This document shows, piece by piece, positions 1 through 11,110 of a DNA stretch of 64,000 nt. Source of the stretch: Cymodocea nodosa (Eukaryota; Streptophyta; Magnoliopsida; Alismatales; Cymodoceaceae); the NCBI GenBank assembly GCA_036874045.1, contig CM072343.1:9816001-9880000 (forward strand), given 5' to 3'. The notes under the pieces were generated by a model. That model did not search any database. It had not been told where the DNA came from and saw only the letters and a program-made list of their open reading frames with translations. The translations under genes and the position numbers were made by a program. The stretch's first letter is position 1; the number at the start of each line of letters is the position of its first letter.

Positions 1-979
1 GGAGGTGTGTTCAAGAAACTAAATATTAGAGCATATTATATTTCTGCCATGACCAAGCATGAGGAGGACATTTTGGTTTGGGGAAAACTACAGTCAAAAT
101 TTTGCAATGTGGTTTCTATTGGCCAACACTATTCAAAGATGTTCATAAATATTGCTTAAGTTGTTTAAGATGTCAACAAGTAGGAAGGATATCAAAGAGG
201 AATATGATGCCTCTAAATCCTATTATTGAGGTTGAAATCTTTGATATGTAGGGAATAGATTTTATGGGTCCATTTCCTATGTCTAATCAATTTAATTATA
301 TATTGTTGAGAGTGGATTATGTATCTAAATGGATAGAAGCTATTCGTACAAAAACTAATGACAACAAAGTGGTAATACATTTTATCAGAACTAATATAAT
401 TACTAAATTTGGAACACCTAAAGCTATTATTAGTAATAGAGGAACTCATTTCTATAATAGAAGTTTTGAAACCTTAACAAAGAAATATAGAGTAAATCAC
501 AAAATAGCAACATCATATCATCCATAAACAAGTGGACAAGTAGCAAGTGCAAACAAACAAATTAAGATAATCTTAGAAAAAGTAGTAAATCCTACAAGGA
601 AAGATTGGGCTGATAGATTAATAGATGCACTCTGGGCCTATAGAACTACTTATAAGACAAGCTTAGGTATGCCACCTTTTAGGATAGTTTATGAAAAAAG
701 TTACCATTTACCAATTGAAATTGAACATAAAGCTTATTGGGCATTAAAAACTTTGAACACTAATTTAAACTAAGCTGCTAAAAATAAAAAAATGTAATTA
801 ATTAAGTTAGAAGAATTTAGGGATGAAGCTTATTCAAAAACTATAAAAGAAAAAGAGAAAATGAAGTTTTGGCATAACAAGAAAATTATTTCAAAAACTT
901 TTGAAATAGGACAAGAAATATATCTTTACATGACTAGATTTCATAACCATCTAGGAAAATTAAGATCTAGATGGCAAGA
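1..979 (+). pseudogene. Gypsy-A integrase, 5' and core part (Athila-like)
   Basis: Decayed Ty3/Gypsy integrase, the enzyme that joins retroelement DNA to the chromosome. In the frame that reaches the core, the N-terminal zinc-binding region is recognisable at about 50-170 (His in CHD and GGHF, then Cys in YCLSCLRC). The core starts at IDFMGP near 255. The usual SDRG is SNRG, so the second catalytic Asp is Asn, and the catalytic Glu 35 residues on (normally GQVE) is Ala (GQVA). A TAG replaces the Trp just before GIDF, and a TAA breaks the HPQTSG stretch at 525. The gene stops at 979, where Gypsy-B is inserted, and resumes at 18314. Family assignment is secure; the element is dead. Confidence 0.9.
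975..979. repeat. Target-site duplication, left copy (CAAGA)
   Basis: CAAGA immediately precedes the TG that opens the Gypsy-B 5' LTR. The same five bases follow the CA that closes its 3' LTR at 18314-18318. Joining 979 to 18319 restores an uninterrupted integrase alignment with the homologous gene at 5565-5590. Confidence 0.92.
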
Positions 980-1593
980 TGTTTAGAATGAAAAGGTGCA
1001 TAATATTAACGGTTAAATGATGGTTAATTAAATAATATTTAGCTTATCATATGAGAATTAAGCCATTATGTTATAATTGCACTGTTATATGATTTAATGA
1101 AAGAATCTACATAAATTCAGGGAATTAATGTTAATTTAGTACATTTCTGAATTATCGGTAAGTTGCTGGTTTTTAATTCTTTAGTATCCGAATTTTCTGT
1201 TATTTTGGAGAGTTATATTGCATATACCAGACAATTATGTTTTAAACGCTAAAAGAATATTTAAGTGAACAGTATCAACTAGTTGAGTTAGTGTTCTTTT
1301 TGGTTAAAAGATCACATGCCAACTCATTGAGTTACAGGTTTAAAGGTATAAAAAGATCACGTAAGAACTCTTTGAGTTAGTGAGTGAAAACCATAAGCTG
1401 AACTCGTTAAGTTAGAATGATGCACATGTTGAATTTAAACACTTTATTATATCATGTGAGATGCACATGTTTAACTCGTTAAGTTAGCATAACTGTATGT
1501 GTTGAGTTACATGAATACACTAAGGTAATGTATTATGTTAGCAACTTATTTCTTTATTGCACATGTTTTATAGTTAAATCAACGAAGTAAGTC

Positions 1594-1617
1594 CGTTGAG
1601 TTATCTGTAACTCCACG
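1594..1617. repeat. GTTA-N4-TAAC hairpin motif in the LTR
   Basis: Arm CGTTGAGTTA, loop TCTG, arm TAACTCCACG (9 of 10 bases pair). It lies about 200 bp upstream of the TATA-like stretch. The corresponding place in the 3' LTR (about 16834-16857) keeps the same layout with substitutions. Confidence 0.75.
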
Positions 1618-2894
1618 GACCATTTATTTTCTAATATGCCACTATAGCGGTTACAAAAATAGGACATTCGAAGGAAAGCCACGATTGCACGTATCACGTA
1701 GGAATTCACTCGTGAGAGGGAGAAGAAATCACCATCGTTGATCTGAATGAAGGAAATCCAACCGATCATTTAAAGTAGAAGCAGTTACTACTAAATAAAT
1801 ATAAAAAAAGAGGAGAAAAAATGAAGAAGGTGTGGTTGGCAATGTGTGGCAATGTGTGTAAAGGTGGAGGACCCCGCTAACTACAAGCAGCGTCGGAAGT
1901 TCACTGAATCATCCACACCATCACCAACAATTCACCAACATCACCAACATTACCATAATCACCCAACCATCGGAGGTCTGTGAGGATACTTTCCGGATGT
2001 TAGGTTGATTCCGAGCCAAACACAGTACTTGATAACCACTGTGAGGAGTGATCGCATCACGGGAAGGGAAGCCATTTTCACCAAGCACCGACTCATATCT
2101 CAGGAGATCGTAAAGCTTCTAGCCTTGGTTTCGGGTTAATGCCAGTATGCTGAAGAGGAGATCATCTTGCAATTCTGGACTCGCGATTCTATAGGGAGAG
2201 GAGGTAGAATTGTAAGTGATTAAGTTTTCAATGGTGTAATCGCGTAGCATGTAGTGACGAAAGTCTTTACCGTTGATAGAGATTTTTACATTTCACCTTT
2301 CGCCTATTTTCATGAACATCTCAAAACAAAAATATCAAAAACAACAACTTATCTGTGTTTATATTTATTATTTAAGTGTTGTATTGTTTGTTTTGTATTG
2401 TGATTAAAGTTATCATTGTTAGTATTGCGAATGTCTTATGTTGTTTGATTTAGAAAATAGAAAATAGTATTACAGTTTACTGAAATTGATTTGTTCCAGA
2501 TACTTAAAGATTTTAATGGTTACTATTTGAAATATTTGAATGTTAGTGTTGCTTAATGATAAATCTAATATTCACTAGCATTAAAGAACTTAATTGATGT
2601 TATTTACAATCTATGGAACCGCCCAATGGTTGGTCGAATTCCTCTGTAAATAGTAGTATTAAATTGAAAAGATAGGCTCATGGAGTTAACTTAAGTCCAC
2701 GAGATTAGTCCATTGAGTTAGCCATAACTCTACGAACTTAGTTCGTTGTGTTAACTGTAACTCAATGGAGTGATTACCGAACACATTAAGTTTTATATTA
2801 TTAAAAACGGAACAGTACACAATTCTTACTCAATTCTCTATGGGATCGACTTGTACTTGCACACAAATACAATATATACTGTGCACTTGCATTT

Positions 2895-3038
2895 AAAATA
2901 CAAATTGGAGTTTGACAATTCAACCGTTCTAGAACCTCAGTTTCACCGAAATTTTCGTTGGTTCAACCGAAGAAAATTTCTAGCAAAATTTCTTCACATG
3001 ATCATTTTATTCTAGCAAAAAAAAAAAATACAAATTGG
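2895..3038. mobile_element. Short poly(A)-ended insertion in the 5' LTR with a 14-bp duplication
   Basis: The sequence AAAATACAAATTGG occurs at 2895-2908 and again at 3025-3038. Between them are about 116 bp absent from the two sister LTRs, ending in a run of A. A poly(A)-type end with a target duplication of this length is the signature of LINE-type retroposition. The body carries GGTTCAACCGAAG-like words also seen at 5790-6040. I find no convincing Pol III A and B boxes, so calling it a SINE is not justified; a retroposed transcript piece is an alternative. Confidence 0.6.
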
Positions 3039-3221
3039 AATTAATATCTAATTTGTGTGAAAGGTTGTTTGTTTACTTTTAAAAAGAAATTATTGATATA
3101 AGCATAATAACAAATTAACTAAGTTAAAAATAGAAGTTAACAAATACAAGTTATTTGGTGTTGTTGCCTGGGAACCAAACAAGTTCTCTAGTGCCACCTA
3201 AAGCAACCCAAACAAGTTTTC

Positions 3222-3239
3222 TAGCGCCGTTGCTGGGGA
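3222..3239 (+). other. Primer binding site, tRNA-Asp type
   Basis: TAGCGCCGTTGCTGGGGA matches the complement of the plant tRNA-Asp 3' end (TGGCGCCGTTGCCGGGGA) at 16 of 18 positions and starts 7 nt after the LTR end. This primer choice is typical of Athila-type Gypsy elements. A poorer relative (GGTGTTGTTGCCTGGGAA) lies at about 3156-3173 inside the LTR end. Confidence 0.85.
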
Positions 3240-3306
3240 ATTGAGAAGCTAAGCAACTGTAAGTGCTGTTTTGTTTTAATAGCAAAAGTGTTGTGTGGTT
3301 TCTTTT

Positions 3307-4566
3307 ATGGAGAATATGGCATATGCTTATGCTCAAAGATTTCTAAAACCTGTAGTTAGCATATGTGAATTCTGCAATGTAGAAGGTCACAAAATTTTTG
3401 ATTGTTTGAAACTGAAACGATTGCTAATGGTTAGATCACATGAACAACAAATGAATTATCTTCACTATAATAGATCTGAGTATGAGAATCCTATGGTTTA
3501 CCCAACTAATGGTCAACTTAGAATGTGTAACATGTTGAGAGACAAGGAAGTTTGGGATAGGTATGACAGACTAGAGCGTAGCATAGAGAAAAACATGGAC
3601 AAACTGGAACAATTTATGTGTCACCAACAAGAAGTCAACCAATTAAATTATAAGGAAGCATATTCAGAACCCAAAATTGATATCATTTATGAAACTGAAA
3701 AAACCATAATGAAAATTGATCAAAAATTGAATGCAATGAGATTAGATGATTTGGAAAGAAAACTAAAAGCATTGGACGAATATACAATGAAATTACAAGT
3801 TATGCAATAGGACAACATAAATGAAAATTATAATGTTATAGATTTGCATAATTTGCAAGACATACAAACAAAAGAAAATACTAATGCAAGAGAATTTAAA
3901 GAGTGCAATTTAAGACTAAAAACAGTTGAAGATCATAGTCATGAAAATGATATACAAGAACATCAAGAAAGTAACGAAAATCTGGAAGATGTATGTATAA
4001 CATTAAGATCTAGAACTAATATACCATCAAGAATTCAAAACGAAAATAATATGAAGGTGGATAAGAACAAAAACCAAAATGATAATGAAAATGTAATATC
4101 TGAAAATATAGAAATCAATGAAGAAAAATCCGAATTTGCAAATGAGACTAAAAATGATCAAACAAATCAAATGAAAGAAAAAGAATCTTTTAAATCATAA
4201 TTATTAGCACCCTATCTTGAAATATTACAACAAACATTTCCTGAAAAACAAGAAAAAATTAGAGAAATTTTTGAAAAAATACAAGTTAACATTCCTTTGT
4301 TAGATTTATTGCAGAAAATGCCACCTTGTGCTAAATTTCTTAAGGATTGATGTACTAAGAAAAGAGAATGAAAAGTTTTAAGGAAAGTCCTTTTAGCTGA
4401 GCAAAGTAGTTCCCTATTTCTGCCACAAATTCCTAAAAAGTTATCTGATCTTGGAATCCCTGTTATATCATGTACCATAGGAAATACCATTCTAGAAAGA
4501 ACCTTAATAGACTTAGGTGCAGGTATAAATGTTATGCCAAGTGATATCTTACTATTGGGAAGACCC
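3307..4566 (+). pseudogene. Gypsy-B pol 5' part: zinc knuckle, linker, aspartic protease
   Basis: One frame from the ATG at 3307, with in-frame TAG at 3808, TAA at 4198 and later stops. Residues 20-33 form a CX2CX4HX4C nucleic-acid-binding knuckle (CEFCNVEGHKIFDC), placed unusually at the N terminus. A charged, coiled-coil-like linker follows. At about 4005 is the TLRSR motif that in Athila elements (TLRSG) links gag to protease, then IPLLDLLQKMPPCAKF. The protease motif is DLGAGINVMP at 4510-4540; the usual residue is DLGAS. Directly after it the sequence jumps to LGRPIL, normally the protease C-terminal motif, so an internal deletion is present. No capsid domain precedes the knuckle. Confidence 0.85.
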
Positions 4567-4601
4567 ATACTTATTTAAGAATTGTCTTGATTTGGTTTTA
4601 A

Positions 4602-5745
4602 GGAGGTGTGTTCTAGAAATTGAATATCAGAGCATATTGTCTTTCTGCCATGACCAAGCATGTGGAGGGCATTTTGGTTCAGGGAAAACTGCTGCTAAAA
4701 TTCTGTAATGTGGATTTTATTAGCCAACACTAATCAAAGATGCTCATAAATATTGCTTAAGTTGTTTAAAATGTCAACAAATAGGAAGAATATCAAAGAG
4801 GAATATGCTACCTCTTAATCCTATTGTTGAGGTTGAAATCTTTGATGTGTGGGGAATAGATTTTATGGGCCCATTTCCTACGTCTAATCAATTTAATTAT
4901 ATATTGTTGGAGGTGGATTATGTATCTAAATGGATAGAAGCTATTCCTACAAAAACTAATGACAACAAAGTGGTAATATAATTTATAAGAACCAATATAT
5001 TTGCTAGATTTGGGATACCTAAAGCTATCAGTGATTGAGGAACTCATTTCTGTAATAGAAGTTTTGAAGCCTTAATGAAGAAATATAGAGTAAACCACAA
5101 AATTGCAACATCATATCATTCGCAAACTAGTGGACAAGTAGAAAGTGCAAACAAACAAATTAAGTTAATCTTAGAAAAAGTAGTAAATCCTACTAGAACA
5201 GATTGGGCTAATAGATTGATAGATGGGCTTAAAGAATTGCTTATAAGACAAGCTTAGGTATGTCACGCTTTAGGCTAGTATATGGAAAAAGTTGTCATTT
5301 ACCAGCTGAAATTGAACATAAAGCTTATTGGGCATTAAAAACTCTGAATACTAATTTAAATGAAGCTGCTGAAAATAGGAAAATACAATTGATTGAATTA
5401 GAAGAATTTAGGAGTGAAGCTTATTCTAAAACTATAAGAGAAAAAGAGAAAATGAAGTTCTAGCATGATAGGAAAATTATTTCAAAAACCTTTGAAATAG
5501 GACAAGAAGTATATCTTTACATGACTAGACTCCATAACCATCCAAGAAAATTAAGATCTAGATGAGTAGGACCTTACATAGTTCGAAATATTTATCCCTA
5601 TGGAGTTATTGAAATTGAAAATCCTAAAAATCAGAATATATTTAAAGTAAATGGACAAAGACTTAGGCCTATTTTGAAAATACCAAAAATTTCCTTTGGA
5701 ATTATAGAAGAAGTAAGAGTAGAGGATTACTCGAGCTTGACTTAG
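4602..5745 (+). pseudogene. Gypsy-B integrase
   Basis: Follows the protease remnant after about 35 bp, so RT and RNase H are missing. The zinc region (HDQACGGHFG, then CLSCLKCQQ) is well preserved. The core has IDFMGP, then SD followed by TGA where Arg-Gly is expected, then GQVES. All three catalytic acids of D-D-35-E are therefore still encoded, unlike in Gypsy-A. There is a stop at the start of FIRTN, a frameshift near 5230, and a TAG at 5743-5745 ends the family-typical C terminus. A TGA replaces Trp in the RW(V)GPYIV motif. Confidence 0.88.
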
Positions 5746-6393
5746 TAAGAAATTTTCTAAGTAAAAAAAAAAAACCTTATTTAAATTTAATCACGGTTAA
5801 ATTGAAAGGAATTATTGGTTTTACCGAAATATATTTTAAAAAGAAAAAAAATTGTTGCGATTTAACCGTTAAGATCCATCGATCTAACCAAAAAAAATAT
5901 ATATAAAAAAATAATAATAATAAATACATATGTAATTTAGGTTCAACTAAGGAATATAACGGTTTGACCGGAAAATTTTAAAGTGTGGAAAAAGTAAGAT
6001 CGGCTAGACCGAAAATTCTTCGATATTGACCGAAGTAAAAATTATTATTATATGCATTTTTATTAGATATAACTTTACGGGAAGTCCATTGAGTTACAAG
6101 TAACTCAACAAACTTACTCCATTGAGTTTGGGATAAGTTAACGAATTTACCCTGTTGAGTTAACTCTAACTCAACGGAGTACTATAGTTAAGTCCACGGA
6201 CTAAGTCCGTGGAGTTAACTATAATTCCATGGATGAGAGAGCAAGAGTTTTGCGTGGGAAGTGACCCGATTACCTGCCTAAATTTAGGGCTTATTTATAC
6301 TAAACTTAGGGTTTGGGGGCATTATCCACAAAATCATTTAGAACTTAGAATAGTAAAGATCAGAGTTATTCTATTCCGTTGTGTAACTCCACA
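5746..6393 (+). promoter_or_regulatory. Spacer before ORF2: hairpin motif cluster and TATA-like box
   Basis: No coding potential. The left part (5780-6040) is rich in ACCGAA/TTCGGT-type words (for example GGTTTTACCGAAA, GGTTTGACCGG). The right part (6075-6235) is a dense run of GTTGAGTTA/TAACTCAAC words. TATTTATAC lies at 6292-6300, about 95 bp before the ORF2 start codon. The layout matches 18496-19192 in Gypsy-A. Promoter function is inferred. Confidence 0.55.
6154..6175. repeat. Perfect GTTA-N4-TAAC hairpin
   Basis: Arm GTTGAGTTA (6154-6162), loop ACTC, arm TAACTCAAC (6167-6175); all nine positions pair. It lies about 120 bp before the TATA-like box upstream of ORF2. Confidence 0.85.
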
Positions 6394-8634
6394 ATGAGGA
6401 AGATGACACCTGAGTTCTGGGAAAATGCAGTTGATACGTTAGAGTTTCTCAAAGATTCAGAGGAATGGCACACGAGGCAGAAAATCAGGAATACAACGAG
6501 GGAAAAAGAGCTACTAAAGGTAGAATCTGACCTTTTCTATTGGAGGAAAGTGTTAGTAGATTTGGGTATACAAATACCTTAGGTAATGGAAACTAGAATC
6601 AAAGTTGCTACGAAAATTACTGTAAGTAAAGAGAGAAGAATCAGGCCAAATAACGAAGTTGCCCTAGAACTAATTCAACGTAAGTCTCGACTATGGTTCA
6701 AAAAGCGCATTGCTGGTTGTGCAAGGGGAGAAATTAGGCAGGAGTAACAAAGGAAAGAAAATGAAGAACAAGAGGAGCCGACTACTGAAAGACCTGTTCT
6801 TGAGGAACAACAACTAGGACCTTCAATTCCACCACTAAGGCCGTTAGAATGAGTAGCAATTTTGGGGCCTTCTACTAAGAAAGAAAAAAGAGAATTTCAA
6901 GAATTAGTTTAAATAGGAAAAGACCAAGGAGAACTAGAAGAATTAGTAGTGGCTATAACACATCTGGTGTTTGATGCATGGTGCAAAAGGAGGGCTGTAG
7001 AAAAGTTGAAAGCCCAATATAAAATCAAAGTGGAATAGCATCAAGAAGCTACTGCTAGACCTATTGTAAAAGGAGATGAAGCTGGTCCTTTGAGACTAGT
7101 AATTATGGAAAGAGTTAAATAAGAAGAGCTAGTACCTATGGCTCAAAGGCCTACAGAGCCCATTTTTTTAGATTTAATCTTAGAAGAAGGAGAGGAAGAC
7201 CAAGCACAATTAATCAGAAGAAGGAAAGGAAAAGAGATAGTGCCTAAATATCAAGAGGAGATTAAATCTGAAATACCAAGATCAGTAGGGCCTATAGAGC
7301 CGATTTTTGTAAACCTGCTATCCAATTCTGAAGAGGAGTAGGAGCAGCAGTAGCAGCAATAGCAAAGAGAAGAAGAAAAATAGGCTAAAACTAGTCTACA
7401 ACCTATACAAGAAGAAGAAACAGAAATTAGGGTAGAAGCTGATTTGCCCATAACTCCATCCCAATCTGCCACAGAATCAAAAAGAATAGTGACTTTGTAG
7501 ATTGGTAGTCAGGAGGAAGAAGAAAAAGAAGAAAATGAACATGAAGTTGGACAATTACATATGGAAAGAGATGACCCGATAGATTCCACTAAAGAGCAAA
7601 GAACTCTTTAGCAAATTTTAGACAGTATTCAAGATAGAGTGGAGAGTTCTGTTGGCTCACCACCATAGACAAAAGCAGAAGCAAAAATGCTGGAATCTAT
7701 GGAGCATTTTTAGCAAGTTCAAGTTCAGCTTATGGAAGAGGAAGTTCAAGAACAAACCCCTCTGGAGCAACAAATTCACATTCCTGACCCGACTAAAACA
7801 ACAGTTCTAAATGAAGTACACTTTTGGAGTCAGGAAGCTTATAATAAATACCAAGAGATAAGAAGTTGTGATATCATTTACAGTAGACCAGTAAATTGGG
7901 ACGAAATGCAAGAAATCAAAGATTTATTTGAGTTCTAAGGTCTACTGCTGTTTATTTCTCAAGAAAGATGGCATGCGGTATATGAAAATCTAGTGCCCTG
8001 CTTTTATGCAAACTTAAGAGAAGGAGAAGGAGGATTAATTTCTAACGTGGAAGAAGCTGATGTACAAATAACACTAGAGCTTCTCCACAACATTTTAAGA
8101 TTGAAGAATGAAGGACTAACAATTCTAGAAAGCACAACTACATTCGAGTGGACAAACAGACCATAAAGGATTGTTTAGCTATCAATCCTGGTGTGCCATT
8201 ATTAAATAGACTAAAGCAGCTAATTGGTAAAGCACACATGATAGCTAACATTTTGATTAAGTATGTCTACCAACGACAAGGCCATGATATAGAACTAAGT
8301 CAATTTGTCAAATGGGCCACATATGCAGTTGTAAATAGAATTCAGATAAATTGGTCTGTAGTTTTTATCTCCAAGTTGAGAACAGTGAAGAAGAAATTAT
8401 TATATGGAGATCTGATTCCACTATTAATGGTGGACTATATCGATTTCACTAAATGGACATCTAAAAGGATAAGATCTAGAACCATTTTAGTGAAAAGAGT
8501 ACAAAAATTATGTGGCTGCAGAGATAGCTGAACTTTCTAGAGGAGTTACAGGAGCTGTAGAAAGGATTAACCAATTAGAGCATCAAGTAGAAAGACTCCA
8601 GAAGGAAGTAGATGAACTTAGGAGAAAGGATTAA
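6394..8634 (+). pseudogene. Gypsy-B ORF2 (putative plant transposon protein type)
   Basis: 747-codon remnant aligning along its length with 19193-21424. The N-terminal part (TPEFWENA, then a Lys/Glu-rich region) is followed by acidic repeats with EPIFLDLILEEGEED (about 7156) and EPIFVNLLSNSEEE (about 7300). The C-terminal half has EVHFWSQEAYNKYQEI, EIKDLFEF and VYENLVPCFYANLREG, the pattern of the putative plant transposon protein domain found in many plant Gypsy ORFs. It ends in a short coiled coil. There are many TAG/TAA stops and frameshifts near 8160 and 8500. Function of the family is unknown. It could be an Athila-type extra ORF or the equivalent of ORF1 of Tat/Ogre elements. Confidence 0.75.
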
Positions 8635-9589
8635 ATTGTATTGTTCATCTACTGTATATATTTGTATGAAAAATATCTAACTGATTGTAATGAAAATTAT
8701 TCATATTAATGAATGTATGTTTTCCAGATGTTTTTGTATTAATATTGGAGAATGATGTAATGGATAAATTATCTTGAATATTATATGACTGTCTGAACAA
8801 TGTGCAAAACTGTTTAAAAAATTTATAAATTTTATAAATGACAGGATTAAATGCAAGATAACTGGTTAATGCTGAAAATATCTATATGCTGCAGAGTAAA
8901 ATATAAATTCTGCATAATATGAAATGAATTGTAAGTTAAACATTCATATAATGTCCAGATTCAAATGAGTTTAATGACATGTATTTAACTTGATTTAAGT
9001 TAAAAGAATGTAAGAGAGAAAAAAATATAGAAGTTAATACAAGGAGTAAGCTTAGAAGTTGCTAAGTGTTAACTCAACGAAGTAAGTTCATTGAGTTAAC
9101 CTTAACTCCACGAGGTCAATAATATAATATAAGGTCACTCCGTTGAGTTATCTATAACTCAACGAAGTTAGTCTGTGAAGTTAGCAATAGTAATTGAAGC
9201 TTGTCTGTTGAGTTAACTATAACTCAACGAGGTTAGTTCATGGATTAAGCTAAACGGTTATTCTTTTAGCCATGAACGAAACTTCGTAGATCTAGTGGTT
9301 ATTAAAATTTGAAATTAGAAGTGACACACGTACCTATAAAAATAGGAACCACACTGCACGTTACAAGACACGTTCTTGCAATGAGATTCATTTTCTTTAT
9401 GGATGTGCATTATAAATATAGAACAGAATGTTATTTACGAGTTACCAGCACTTTTAAAAGAAAAGGAACTTCGTTGGGGAACTAGAAGGAGAAGTAGTTG
9501 ATTCAACTTCATCCGTCAACAACTATTTACTGAGTATAATCATTGGTATGTAATTAATCTTCTATTATTTTACTTTATGTTAAGAGTTT
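8635..9589 (+). promoter_or_regulatory. Spacer before gag: motif cluster, TATA-like box, leader
   Basis: Non-coding. 8635-9060 is plain AT-rich sequence. 9065-9260 holds repeated GTTGAGTTA/TAACTCAAC words with two exact hairpins. TATAAATATA lies at 9411-9420, about 170 bp before the gag ATG. A purine-rich leader with GGTATGTAATTAAT (about 9544) follows. The same order occurs at 21425-22425. An internal promoter is inferred; it is not an LTR copy, since it does not align with the LTRs. Confidence 0.55.
9141..9228. repeat. Two GTTA-N4-TAAC hairpins before gag
   Basis: First: arm CGTTGAGTTA (9141-9150), loop TCTA, arm TAACTCAACG (9155-9164), all ten positions paired. Second: arm GTTGAGTTA (9207-9215), loop ACTA, arm TAACTCAAC (9220-9228). 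Both have a 4-nt loop. Confidence 0.85.
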
Positions 9590-10930
9590 ATGAGCACATG
9601 GATTCGTTCTCCTAGTACTAAAAGATTAGTATGAATACCTACATAGGATTCTTCAACACAGAGACGTACTGAAATATTTTCTGAATTAGACTTTAACGAA
9701 ATCCTAGCTAACCTTTCTTTAAAAGAGAATGAAGATATGGCTACTCTAGTAGAGAAACCATTAGGGGAAATTCTATATCCTGAATTAGTTGATGAACCTT
9801 CATGTATTCGATTGCCAAACTTTGAGGGAGATAGGTTTAAACTGAAATCTAATTATATTAGTCAATTGCCACATTTTCATGGATTAGAAAGAGAGGATGC
9901 CTATTATTTCCTTAGAGAATTTAAGGAAGTTTGTCAAATGATGAAAATGGCAAACATGAGTATTGATGTTATTAAACTTACATATATCCATTTTGCTTTA
10001 AAAGACACAGCTAAGAGATGGTTATATACTCTATTACCTGATTCAATTTCTACATGGACTGAATTTTGCTCTGTTTTTCTGGAAAAATATTATCCAACAC
10101 ATCAAACGATTAAAAAGAAGAAAGAAATATTAATGTGTAGCCAAAAATAGGGAGAATCATTCTGGAAATATTTTGAAAGATTTAAAGATTTACTGACTCA
10201 ATGTCCACATCATGCAATGAGTAAAGCACAATTAATAGATATAATTTATGAAGGCATAGATGTTTCAACGAAATCTTTATTAGAATCTACTTGCTAGAAT
10301 GGATTTTTAAAACTATGTAGTGAAGAAGCATGGGCATATTTAGAAAACTTTGCAAAAAGAACTGCATAGTGGGAAAACTTAGCTGAAGCTATTGTAGATA
10401 AAAGAATATTGCCAAGGGGAATGCATGTAATAGATTCAAGCACTATGCTTGAAGTTAAATTAACTGAATTAACAAAGAAAATAGAAGAGTTATCATTAAA
10501 TCAAAAGTTAGCAAAAAAGAATGCAAATGTTAATGATTTAGATATTATTTATGCTAAAAACTAGAAAGATAACTTTAGAAAATCTTATAACCCTAATTGG
10601 AGAAATCACCCGAATTTATCTTGGAGAAACAACAATTTTCAGGGAGAAGAAAATATAAATGACAAAAATATAAGTTATGAAGCTTTAATTGAACAAGGTT
10701 CTAGAATAGAAAAATTAGAAAAAATAATCCAACAATTAAACAATCGTTTGGATCTTGTATTTGAAAATGCTGCAATTCAAAATCAAAATATAAATAGAAA
10801 TATACCCCTTAGACAAAAAGAATCAATGGATGTTAAACTTACTAGAGGATTGCCAATGCAAGCAATACCTAATCCTATCAATAGAACTATTAATGAAATT
10901 GATACCTCCTCTGGGAGGGTAGCTAAATGA
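9590..10930 (+). pseudogene. Gypsy-B gag, capsid type, located 3' of integrase
   Basis: One continuous frame of 447 codons from the ATG at 9590 (MSTWIRSPS) to TGA at 10928-10930, broken only by in-frame stops (for example CCAAAATAG at 10142-10150) and not by frameshifts. It contains the retrotransposon gag signature: the FEGDRFxLKSNYISQLPHF region, ALKDTAKRWLYTLLPDSI, W-EFCSVFLEKYYP, and YNPNWRNHPNLSW, equivalent to the NPGWRNHPNFSW motif of Athila gag. No CCHC knuckle is present here; the only knuckle is at the start of the upstream pol. The sister copy at 22426-23772 has the same structure. As capsid gene it would normally lie directly after the 5' LTR. Confidence 0.85.
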
Positions 10931-11017
10931 AACAGTATAACTGAAGTAATTATGTATAATATAGTAAGCAGAAAAACATAAAATTATAAAAAGAAAAAAA
11001 TGTAAGTTATTATAATT

Positions 11018-11110
11018 AGTAGTATCATAGAGTTATTACTTAACTCAATGAACTTAGTCCGTTGAGTTATGACCTAACTCCACGAGAGTGTGAAGTAGCT
11101 ATGTTAATTT
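11018..11110. repeat. Left copy of a ~92-bp direct duplication flanking S5
   Basis: From AGTAGTATCATAG to GCTATGTTAATTT. It recurs at 13208-13301 with one visible mismatch (G to A in TCCGTTGAG). It contains a GTTGAGTTA cluster. The Gypsy-A counterpart near 24421-24520 has a single, partial copy. Confidence 0.88.

Larger units (their letters stand above)
980..3214 (+). repeat. Gypsy-B 5' LTR
   Basis: 2235 bp, aligned end to end with 16246-18313 and 27456-29540. It carries a cluster of GTTGAGTTA/TAACTCAAC motifs at 1270-1620 and another at 2665-2770, and a TATA-like stretch near 1791-1808. Near its end is the short conserved run of plant Gypsy LTRs (GGGATCGACTTGTACTTGCA type, about 2840-2885). 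It is longer than the 3' LTR mainly because of a poly(A)-ended insertion at 2909-3038 and a few indels near 1430-1470. Promoter assignment is inferred from the TATA-like box only. Confidence 0.9.

Noticed and set aside
2909..3024. SINE with Pol III promoter
   Set aside because: GGTTCAACCGAAG resembles a B box only weakly and no A box is found; kept as a generic retroposed insertion.
6075..6235. CRISPR-like or satellite array
   Set aside because: Repeats are short, variable in spacing and alternately inverted; plant nuclear context.
8635..9589. Possible LTR of another element between ORF2 and gag
   Set aside because: Does not align with the family LTRs, has no TG/CA ends with duplication, and occurs identically placed in both copies; a spacer with promoter-like parts fits better.
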